From: Limnephilus marmoratus
Taxonomy: Eukaryota > Arthropoda > Insecta > Trichoptera > Limnephilidae
Length of the DNA: 64,000 nt
Reading direction: 5' to 3'
Assembly: GCA_917880885.1 (NCBI GenBank)
Contig: OU862934.1
Span: 28,690,734-28,754,733, forward strand
The notes beneath the pieces are model-generated. The model saw only the letters and a program-made list of their open reading frames with translations. It was not told the DNA's origin and made no database searches. Positions 52,761 through 61,898 of the stretch are shown here, piece by piece (position 1 is the first letter of the stretch; every line of letters starts with the position of its first letter). The translations under genes and the position numbers were made by a program.

Positions 52761-53841
52761 CAATTAAAAAATCATGAGAACAACTAAAAACCGCAAAGTT
52801 CACTGGGAAAAACCCTTTGAAATATCCAATTCCTATCAATTCTTTGAAAACACTACACAACGTGTTGATCGCTTGCGCTGCTCTTATAAAAATGATATAT
52901 TCACCTTGAGAACGGGTTCTGCGGGTAGCAGTAATCCGCTGGCTCTCAAACTATTAACCTCCTTGTATTTTTTTAACACCACAAACCTCTGTAATATCAT
53001 CATCATCATGACTATTGGCTCTACAACCCCTGGTGGGTCTTGGCCTCCTCAAGACTCTTCCTCCACTCATCTCGGTTTTTAGCCCAGTCAGCCTGTGTTT
53101 TTAGATGGAACTAAATAGTATAAAGCTAATTTTTTCCCCATCGACTACTACCATTTAAACAAGTGTTTAGCAAAAAGTCCCCGCCCCTACCCCTCTTGCT
53201 TCCCCCCCTGTGCCCCCCCAAACATGAAAAGTGTAAGGGTTTCGTAAATCGCTTCTATCTCGATTACTAAACAACATATCGGATTGAATTTTTTTTATTC
53301 TCTTTGCTGTAATATTGTCTACAATTAATGTCCTGTTAACTTTCGTCGTAACTTTTACCGTTTGTTTGTAATTCGCAAGATAAGGTAAAAATTTGTATAT
53401 TTTTTGGCAAGTAATTTTACTTTTTGTCATATAACTTTTTACGCCGACATTTTATGAAAAAATATTTCCCACAAAAGTTGTAGCCCCTATTATTACCTTT
53501 AAAATGATATAAAAGAGTACTTACTTTGTTGGAGATCCAGCGAAATTATCATGGCGGGTTCGGTCGAGGTGGGGCCGGCCGGCGCGGCATTGCAATGCAA
53601 ATATTGTTGTATAGTGAGAGCGTTTTTTAACTTTAAGGTACACTATTGCATTTTCTATAAATAAAACTAATCGAGTCTCGGTGAAACCTAAATTCCTCAC
53701 TTTTTAAATTTGTTTCAAATAATAATAAGTATTCAGCGAAAATAGGTATTTTAAATAGTTTTTGTTTTGAAAATGCATGTAATATTTTTAAAGATGTTAT
53801 TTTAGAACAAAATAATTGCGGTATCTTAATTTTATGATATC

Positions 53842-56799
53842 TTAAACTTCCATGAGAAGTTCTTCATTTTCCTCGACTTCAACCAAAGTTAAATTGCTGC
53901 ATGATCCGCCACAGCTCCAGCACATTTCTGTGCAATCAAGTGATGCTTTAAAGCAGCTACAATTATTTTTGCAAGCCTTTTTGCAGTTGCAGGAAACTAA
54001 GTTTATAACTTCTTCAGCTGCCGGTGGTTTTTTTTGCACTGGGTACAGCATGTTGTCAGTTAAAATCCATCTCCAGTCCGTAGCGGTGATTTCCTTATCT
54101 CCGATCCATTTTTGAAGCAGCACCAGATGTTGGAGGGAGGGATGCCATATTAAATTTGGATTTTAATGACATTATTGCAACAGCTTTAAGGTACATTGAA
54201 TATCTACTGTCATTCAGACATGCAGACCTTGTGCATCCATATAGTTTCAAGACAAAAGCCTCTCCTACCTCTTTGAGAATATTTTTGTCTGCCTGTTTTT
54301 CATAAAACTGTAAAACTTTTGTGCGGAGATCATTTGATGAACTTAGCAATTTGTACGCGTTAATTTTGCCTTTGCCAAATAAATAAGACGTGGTATCACA
54401 TCCTGTGATAGCATGCAAACATAATATCACATCCTTCTTATCACCAATCTCTTCACGAATCTTGCTGATGTCATACGTTGATGGTGTGCCAGAGGGTTTG
54501 TGAAAGAATAGTCGCACATTTTGACACTGTGGTAGCCCTAACAATAGAACGAAAAGATCAGTATCCTGTCCGACTACAACTACAGGCCTCCCACTTTGAA
54601 TCTGGGAAACATCTATTGCTCTTCCGACCACTTCAGTATCTGCACCTTCCTCCGCCACAATGGTTGGAATGTTTGCTTCATTAAGCTTTTGAGAGAGCTG
54701 TTCAATAAGCTGGCTTTTGTCTTTTGGATTTGCCAAAAATTCATTTTGCTTCACAGAGCACTCCATATTAACGTTGAATTTCATTTCTAGAGATGTTTTT
54801 TTACTTCTCCGCATATGTTCGACCCTATTTGTGGTGGGATAGTCAGGATACCCATCGAACAAAACATGACAATCTTTCCCATACCGTTTCATTACAGTGT
54901 CAACATACTTCTCTATGATGCTGCTATATGTTACTTTGTCAGGTCAAATAACACAAAAGATACCCTCCATCTACTACATATATTTTTGGGGGCAAATTCT
55001 CAAAAACTTCGTTGCTATCTGTCCATTTTTCAAATATTTTCATAAGACTTGATTTAGTTCCCTTTCTTATCATTTTATTGTTTTCAAATAAAGACAAAGG
55101 GTATGGGCTGAGTTCATAGTTGAAGTATTGTTTGAGATTATTTGTTCCTTGAGACATACAAATAACCCTATTAAACAGCTGATCAGGATTAATTGGCACT
55201 TCTTCAGATCTCACATTATGCCACTTACTATGGAGCCTATAGTTTTAACTTTATTTTTGCTTTTCAATTTAACATCTGCAAAATTATTTCCTTCGATGTC
55301 TTTCAAGCAGTTCATTCCTACATCATACGCTTCATCGCAGTTTACACCCGAACTTATCACTACTAGACCAGAGGATAAAGACATTAAATCTTTGCTCTGT
55401 CGGAAAGGATTATGAATACGCAGCCATCCGAGAAATTTACTAATATCTTGCAAGTCCCTTTTTCTTCTACTGCATCTTAGTTCAGTGTGCGGTTCGTTAA
55501 ACTGAGTCAAGCAGCCAGAGAACTTCTCGAAAGCCTCACAAATTTGTAGGGATCCAGGAGCACAAGCAATGAATTTGGTTAGCGTCCTCTCGCTTAATCC
55601 TCGTCCATGAGTAAGCCCACCTATGGATTTTGATGATCGCATTAATGTCTGCTCTATGGTCATGCCGTCCAGATACCGGTAAAAAATCCATCTGTACGCC
55701 GAACTGTAAAGAAACCTTTATTGACGAACTTTTCGAAGTCTTCATTTGACATTTTCGTTTGTACACTCAACATTTGTTGTAAGTATATTTGTGCGGATTT
55801 GGCGTAGAGCAAATGTCCAGCAGCATGGAAACACGGTATCATTTGCTTGACTGTATTAATGTGCAAATTCCAATCGCCGATTCTCTCTGCCAGAATAAAG
55901 TCTAGAACCAAATTCACCAATTTAAACTCTTGTAGCCACGGTTTTGAAGTTCTACTAGTTTTAACCAAATCTTCATACACTTCTTCTAGTCTTTTCATTA
56001 TTTCATTTGTTTTACAATCTCTCATGGCGTCTTCAACAGTTGTTTGTTTGTTTATTGTTTGGTTATTAATATCCTTAAAGTCGTTTGTAATCATTTCTTT
56101 AAGAGATGAACATTCCTCGAATAGCAGTAATATCAAAGCTGCCTGAGTCATCAAGTGAGCTCTATAAGACCTTGCGTAAGCATGTTCTGACATAAGGTGA
56201 GGAATCGTTGATTTTCCATAAACAGAGGTACACATTTCTTCGATTCCATTACCTTCCATAAACTTTCCTAAGCAACCAAGGAAACTCATTAGAAGATGGA
56301 ATCCGCCTAGTCTTACGATTACTCCAGATATTTCACTTTCTATAGAAGAACTTGCAACAATGTCTACTGCTTTCAGGAAAAGTGGTTGGTCAAATGTCAC
56401 AATACACGGCTGGCCAGCTAACTTGCTTTCTTTAGAAGCGAAACTAAGGGCAGAGTAAATAGCAGTCGGATTTCCTGGATCTATGCTTATAAAAGGCAAA
56501 GCCTGTACATAAGATGGTTCAAAGTTTTGTCTATCATCGTAACAGTTTCGCATGTATCCAGACCATCCAGGTAGTGAAACTGGCACAAAAGCAAAACTAC
56601 ATAACCAAAGCATGTTACGAGCTGAGACTAAGCATTGAGTGGGCATATTTTCAGATTTTTTTTCTATTGTTAAGGACTTTAAGCCACTTTTCTCCTTTTT
56701 AGTATACATTAAAACTGGGACATTGAATTTACCTTCAAAGTCGCATGTCTTGACACGTGGAACTCGGACATCACTCGACACAGGTGTTTTTGGAGTCAC
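53842..56799 (-). pseudogene. Transposase-like + XPG/FEN1-like nuclease + CXC gene, element 2 (frameshifted)
   Basis: Four overlapping frames in order. 56799-55660: PVSLPGWSGYM, PFISIDPGNPTAIYSAL, CIVTFDQPLFLKAVDI, VIVRLGGFHLLMSFLGCLGK, ERIGDWNLHINTVKQMIPCF; conserved D/H residues suggest an RNase-H-like transposase part (inference). 55663-55211: GGLTHGRGLSERTL, LSSGLVVISSGVN. 55214-54939: LSPYPLSLFENNKMIRKGTKS and VVDGGYLL. 54892-54095: VLFDGYPDYP, VAEEGADTEVV, VVVVGQDTDLFVLLLG, ITGCDTTSYLFGKGK, matching FEN1/XPG motif order. 54123-53842: CXC cluster CNCKKACKNNCSCFKASL. Frame changes occur near 55670, 55212, 54940 and 54120, each at homologous sequence, so they are mutations and not gene borders; a spliced structure is less likely. 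Confidence 0.82.
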
Positions 56800-56817
56800 A
56801 GGATTACAGTAGATCCG

Positions 56818-56847
56818 AGGAACTGGCTATTTTAGGAGCCAGTTCCT
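56818..56847. other. 11-bp-stem hairpin upstream of the element 2 gene
   Basis: AGGAACTGGCT pairs with AGCCAGTTCCT around an 8-base loop, immediately 5' of the first coding frame. Role unknown. Confidence 0.8.
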
Positions 56848-57868
56848 GTTGGATTTACAAAATGGTCACAAACACTCAAACCGGGCGAAGCCGAACTAAA
56901 AGCCGCCCGCAGGGCCTAGCAGCAAAGTGAATAACTATTATTTCACGTTCACGATTTCCACTAGTACTACAAAGGGCACAGTACAGGCTAGGATAAGTCG
57001 GGATGTGAGGGAACAAGTTCCGACATCAGTGTCGCGGAGCGACGCAGGGATGGTGCGCAGCAAGCATTCACGGTTGATATCTGGCGTTTACTAGTACATA
57101 AAGTACACATTACAATATATCATTTTAAAGGTAATAATAGGGGCTACAACTTTTGTTGGAAATATTTTTTCATAAAATGTCGGCGTAAAAAGTTATATGA
57201 CAAAAAGTAAAATTACTTGCCAAAAAATATACAAATTTTTACCTTATCACACGAATTACAAACAAACGGTAAAAGTTACGACGAAAGTTAATAGGACATT
57301 AATTATAGATAATATTACAATAAAGAGAATAAAAAAAAATTCAATCCGATATGTTGTTTAGTAATCGAGATAGAAGCGATTTACGAAACCCTTACACTTT
57401 TCATGTTTGGGGGGGCACAGGGGGGGAAGCAAGAGGGGTAGGGGCGGGGACTTTTTGCTAAACACTTGTCTAAATGGTAGTAGTCGATGGGGAAAAAATT
57501 AGCTTTATACTATTTAGTTCCTTCAACTGGTGTTCTACGACACAGGCTGACTGGACCCAGCTCTCCCCAGTTTAGAAGCTCCAAGATAGATATGTCTTTG
57601 AGGACGTTGTCGCTCCATCTTAGTCTTGGTCTTCCCAGGCTCCTTCGACCTATTGGTCTTGAGTTCAGCAGGGACTTTGGTGCTTGATGCTCGGTCATTC
57701 TCTCCACATGACCCAGCCACCGAAGTCTTCCCAGTTTTATAAATTTTGCGACGTTTAGCTTCTCAAACACTTTGTTACAGAGGTATACTTTATACCTCTG
57801 TAATATACTTAGCACTTAGCACTATATTTTTCTTAAAGACGTTGTCTTGAGATTTGTGTGTATTTCCG

Positions 57869-58240
57869 TTTTTTTTACATTAGCCCATACAGGAGGCCCC
57901 GAAGAAAATAATTCCCCTCTGGGGATACTGTGTGGAGGGTATTTTTAGGAAAGGAAGGAGATGAATTCTGGAAAGGAAAAGTTTCTAAGAGGTGGGTAGA
58001 AATCTAGAATGAGAGTCTAGGTTAGGTCTCCCAACCAGTCTTTCCCGATCCGGTAGGCCACGCAGAAGGCGGACAAATGCATCCGTCGCCAAGACCTTGA
58101 CAAATCTCACTCCATGAACCCGGGTATCCCTGCTAAGTCACCAAATGTTGCCAACCACTTGGGGTGACCCATGGCAGGGGTGTCCAATAAATGGTTCCGT
58201 GGCAGCAGTACCCATACACGTCTCCTAAATTGAAAAATAC
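57869..58240 (-). mobile_element. Hairpin-tailed SINE, copy 3
   Basis: Matches 32731-33190 (plus sense: ACCAGTCTTTCCCGATCCGG, CCAAGACCTTGACAAA, CACTTGGGGTGACCCATGG). The tail hairpin is decayed. Confidence 0.7.
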
Positions 58241-58389
58241 CTTATTTTTTTTTTAAAATACCTTATTTTTTTCTAATTTCAGATGCCCGCATTTCCTCTT
58301 AATCTCTATTTGTGAGATTACACTAACCTCCCCCCATTCTGGAATAAAGCTAAATTATTATTATTATTATAAATTAATCCACATATATA

Positions 58390-58680
58390 CAGAGTGTAAC
58401 AGGACATACTCGAGGGATTTTAACCAGCGATTCCTGAGCATATTTGGAGTAAAAATGTACATGTCATTTTGCCATACGAGGAAACAAAAAAAAATCAATC
58501 ACATGTTAGACTATAAACGCGTTACTCTCCCGACTAGTCAGTTGCGACGTGTGATGGAAAAATATTTTTATGTCTTTAATAGAAAAAAATGTCAGCGGAC
58601 AGCAAAATGATATTTACATTTTTTACTCCAAATATGATCATGGTTAAAAACCCTCGGGTACGTGCAGTTATGCAGTACCC
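58390..58680. mobile_element. Short TA-flanked inverted-repeat element
   Basis: TA at 58388-58389 and 58681-58682; inverted arms of about 70 bp (CGAGGGATTTTAACCAGCGA against TGGTTAAAAACCCTCGGG). The left arm is shared with 11072-11160. A fragment of R6 follows at 58690-58790. Confidence 0.7.
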
Positions 58681-59041
58681 TATATATAAAAATGAATATT
58701 TATTTATTTGTCCCTTATTATTTCCTAAACCATTCATCCGATTACGATGCAAACTTTCGTGATTTGTTGTGCGCCCGCCCACGAAGGAAGATGAATCCGG
58801 AGGAATTAATTTGATGTGTGATAAATGTTAAATTAAATTAAACTAAATTTTGTTAAAACTTGAAAGAACAAGACAGTTTTAGAACCAGCGAAACAATCTG
58901 CGGATTCATCAACACGAACAGGACAGAAATGCCAAAGGAATATTCAGTTACTTTAGTAATCTCCCAACAGCATTACCTTCTAACAATAATTAAATAATTA
59001 CTTGTGTGTTCTTTGTTTTGTTTGCTGACGTTTGTTGACGG

Positions 59042-59820
59042 TAGGGATGAAACGATACCATTAAGGTATCGATACTTTTACTCGATACTGTATCGGTCGT
59101 CGAGTATCGATACTTACTTGGTATCAGTTGAAAAGTATCGATACTTACTCATATCGCATCTTTTTTGGAAAATTTGAAAAAAAATATAAGTGTCTAAAAT
59201 ATGTATGTATTTACGTTGAAATCTTGTTGTTATCATAAACAGGTGCAATATAATCAGCGTGGCTTTTTAAATGCTTATGCAAATTAGAAGTTTTGCCACA
59301 AAACCGCACTGTTTTAATCATCATAAGCATTTTTTACACCTTGCGGTTTTCTCGTCGTTTTTCGTGAAATATTGCCACACACTAGGCTTCGGAGGCCCCA
59401 TTTTCAATAACTCAAAAAGTTAAAACACTGAACAAACACCGACTATTGTTAAAGGATTAACGAACATGGGAGCGAAAGTGAACAAACGGAAACATTGTCA
59501 ATTCCATTTGTCAATGACGACAAAATATGGCGGTGGCGGCGCTGCCTGTTTTTTTTTATATAGACAAATAAGCTTGCCAACTACACAAAACTAAGACTAG
59601 CTAGGGACGCTAGGGTTAGGGTGCCTCCAAAAACTTCAATTTAAGATATGCAATTTTTTTGTGAATTTTAAATAAAATAGTGACATTAGCATACTGATAT
59701 GAGTACTTTTGACCGATACCTACTCAGTACTCAATTTCAAAGTATCGATACTAAAAGTACTTGGTATCGGTGAAAAATATCGAGTATGTACTTGTATTTA
59801 CTCGTATCGTTTCATCCCTA
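59042..59820 (-). mobile_element. hAT element in the leader of the secreted-protein gene
   Basis: Exact 8-bp duplication GTTGACGG at 59034-59041 and 59821-59828; ends TAGGGATGAAACGATAC and the complement of TAGGGATGAAACGATAC. Subterminal GTATCGATACTT repeats. It carries a BED-finger remnant (59230-59405) and ends 84 bp before the ATG at 59905. Confidence 0.93.
59230..59405 (-). pseudogene. hAT transposase BED zinc-finger remnant
   Basis: Minus strand: GPPKPSVWQYF, then ARCKKCL in a shifted frame, then RFCGKTSNLHKHLKSH, the Cys2...His2 pattern of BED fingers at the N-terminus of hAT transposases. The catalytic domain is absent. Confidence 0.75.
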
Positions 59821-59904
59821 GTTGACGGGTGACCGGTGTCGGTAGCGAGGTGCTGTGTGTTTAGTTCGTCGTTATTGCCCAAGAGTGTTTCACAAAAAGG
59901 CAAA

Positions 59905-59971
59905 ATGTCACATTGTGTTGTGTTATTACTATTCGTGCTCTATGCTTTGGTAGCAGGGCAGAACCTAGAAG
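59905..59971 (+). CDS. Secreted protein, first coding exon (partial gene)
   Basis: ATG at 59905, 22 codons plus one base, donor GTAAAA at 59972. The product begins MSHCVVLLLFVLYALVAGQN, a good signal peptide with likely cleavage after the VAG/AGQ region. Phase-1 splicing after a signal-peptide exon is common for secreted proteins. A 5' leader with a hAT insertion (59042-59820) precedes it. No later exon was found by 64000. The mature protein is unknown. Confidence 0.6.
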
Positions 59972-60603
59972 GTAAAATTAAATAAAACTAATATATAATT
60001 AGGTAAATTTCCATTTACTTCACTTATATATATTATAATTTATAATACCCAAGCGGAAACTTGTAAATGGTACAATAAGCTAATGTAACGTATGTGAAAG
60101 CCTATTATTGATTAAATAAATTACTCATATTTTATCATACATTATAAATTATTGTAACTATTGGTTGTCCAAATAAAATAAAAATAAAATAAAATACTTG
60201 CTGTTTGCCCCTGGAAAATCGCGGAAAATAACTGCTTTACTTGTTAAAGGCCCGCAACCCGGATTTGTACCGATTTATTACATATTTCTCTTAAAAGTTT
60301 TAAAGCTCTTAAAAAATATATGTTATTCTTGAAGATAATATCTAGACTTTACCCGCGCCGAAACGCAGTGGCGGCGTAGGGTAGATTGGCACACCCGGGG
60401 CGGTTTTGTATTGAACACCCTACATAAAATAAAACACCAAATACTAAACATGCTTACGAGACTTCATTTTACTAAAATATTCTATCACAATATCAAGATT
60501 GTTTTCCCTGTCTCTTTCAATTGATAACATAGAAAAATTGATTATTAGCGCTTGGATCATTGTGGACCTTAAATAAGATTTTATTAAGTCAGAAAAAGAT
60601 ATT

Positions 60604-60680
60604 GGCACCTCTGGGACTCGAACGCAGGACCTTCCGTTTACATTGAAACAGCTCTACCAACTGAACTAAGGTGTCTATAC
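60604..60680 (-). repeat. tRNA-like sequence, inverse arm
   Basis: Minus strand: GGTAGAGCTGTTTCAATGTA, GGTCCTGCGTTCGAGTCCCA. Same as the plus-strand arm at 61262-61330, including the outer run TCAGAAAAAG. A SINE-type tRNA derivative, not a working gene. Confidence 0.7.
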
Positions 60681-60820
60681 CCAATTCGTCACATTTAACT
60701 ATATCATACTTCGACTAAGAACTACCAACTTTATCTTCATTTTATTAAAGCACATATTATTGGCTGCTACCTTTATATACCTATGATTGCATGATTCAAA
60801 CCCGAACTAAATGCTATCTA

Positions 60821-61228
60821 CAAGGGCGGATACAGGATTTTTTTCTGGAGGGGGACAAGGGGCGAACGGGTAAAAAAATCAACAATTACTCTTAGGATTT
60901 TTTTCTGGGGGGGGGGGGGGGGGCACCAGGGGCGGGCGGGCAAAAAATCAACAATTACTGTTAGAATTTTTTTCTGGGGGGGCACAAGGGGCGGAGAGGC
61001 AAACGGTAATCAACGATTGCTGTTAGAAATAAACTTAAGTATCATATTTCAAGTTCAAGTATGTAGGTTTAGGAAGGTTTATGAAAGTGTCAAAACAATC
61101 GAAAAATTAAATGTTTAAAAAATACAGTTTTAGCTTCTAAGTATGTACTGTGATGGAATTTCCACAGTACACAAAAATACCGTCTGGGGGGGGCAAGTGC
61201 CCCCCCCCCTCCCCTAAATCCGCCCTTG
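60821..61228. mobile_element. 408-bp hAT MITE with inner repeats
   Basis: Exact duplication GCTATCTA at 60813-60820 and 61229-61236; ends CAAGGGCGGAT and the complement of CAAGGGCGGAT. Three tandem units of about 70 bp at 60838-61020, each with a G run and ATCAACAATTACT. Confidence 0.93.
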
Positions 61229-61261
61229 GCTATCTAGATAGTGCCTGCATAAATTATTAAT

Positions 61262-61330
61262 TAGCTCAGTTAGTAGAGCTGTTGCCATGTAAACAGAAGG
61301 TCCTGGGTTCAAGTCCCAGAGGTGCTGATA
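61262..61330 (+). repeat. tRNA-like sequence, direct arm
   Basis: TTAGCTCAGTTAGTAGAGC (D-arm-like) and GGTTCAAGTCCCAG (T-arm-like) at tRNA spacing, but the acceptor stem does not close and the anticodon loop is irregular. Confidence 0.7.
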
Positions 61331-61552
61331 ACTTTTTCTGATGTTTCTGTCTCCAGATTTTCGATTGAGTTTCGCTAATTTCTTCTTTCAACGCCTGCTT
61401 TGCCGGTGTTGGGATCATACATCTCTTCGAGTGTTGATACAAGCTTCTCAAAATGATTCTTCAGTTTTAGAAAGGGAATTAGAAATTATATTCGAAAAAA
61501 AAATACATAGTTGCGACGCATTTCAAAATATGATAATGTAAGTAGCTAGATA

Positions 61553-61730
61553 AGGGAACGTACCCATACTACGTGACACGTTTAGGGGGGGGGGGGGGGT
61601 CTTCAAAATGTCACGCTCCATACAAATGAGCGGCGGGTTGCTTAGGATTTTGGTCACCGGGGGGGGGGGGGGGGGGGGGGGTTAAAAATTGCAAAAAGTT
61701 GGTCACGTAGTATGGGTACGTTCCCTAATG
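61553..61730. mobile_element. PolyG MITE family R5, copy 3
   Basis: TAA on both sides, ends starting GGGAACGTACCC, G tracts of about 15 and 22 bases. Inserted in the hAT element 60366-61890. Confidence 0.85.
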
Positions 61731-61898
61731 TAAGTTATAGTACATATATAGTGTTATTTATTGAAATGTCTTTACAGCGGGAGATTTTGTGCCCATTCTT
61801 TGTCTGTACGAGTGTGTTGTCGTTGTCACCCCTCGGGGCTTGGCACCCGGGGCGGACCGCCCCCTCCGCCCCCCCCTTACGCCGCCACTGCCGAAACG

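Larger units (their letters stand above)
53084..57554 (-). mobile_element. XPG-nuclease transposon, element 2 (Academ-like)
   Basis: Ends CCAGTCAGCCTGTGT at 53084 and inverse at 57554; inverted repeats of about 440-450 bp, interrupted by a short gap near the left tip. Flanking triplets AGC (53081-53083) and ACC (57555-57557) are consistent with a 3-bp duplication with one change. The flanking LINE frame confirms both ends. Within is the decayed minus-strand gene 56799-53842. Related to element 1 by protein sequence and tip sequence, although the rest of the inverted repeats differ. Confidence 0.88.
52998..57793 (-). mobile_element. RTE-type LINE, 5'-truncated, split by element 2
   Basis: A 13-bp duplication ACCTCTGTAATAT lies at 52985-52997 and 57794-57806. 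The minus strand starts at 57793 with LINE sequence (LGRLRWLGHVERMTE, RRSLGRPRLRWSDNV, LLNWGEL), continues beyond element 2 as AKNRDEWRKSLEEAKTHQGL and stop, and ends in an ATG/ATC-repeat tail. The two coding parts join in frame when element 2 is left out. Confidence 0.9.
60366..61890. mobile_element. hAT element, composite, in the secreted-protein intron
   Basis: Exact 8-bp duplication CCGAAACG at 60358-60365 and 61891-61898; ends CAGTGGCGGCGTAGGG and the inverse of CAGTGGCGGCGTAAGG, plus CACCCGGGGCGG on both sides. It contains an inverted pair of tRNA-like sequences, a second hAT MITE and polyG MITE copy 3. Confidence 0.93.

Noticed and set aside
55211..55663. Separate genes of an operon-like array in element 2
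   Set aside because: Neighbouring frames overlap by a few bases only where the homologous protein of element 1 runs on, so these are frameshifts in one gene.
60604..61330. Two tRNA genes
   Set aside because: Only the D- and T-arm-like parts are tRNA-like; acceptor stems do not close and the anticodon loops are irregular. They are SINE-type derivatives.
61341..61541. Second exon of the secreted-protein gene
   Set aside because: There is an acceptor-like CTCCAG and a donor-like GTAAGT, but the stretch lies inside a hAT element, the frame has no recognisable domain, and nothing ties it to the first exon.
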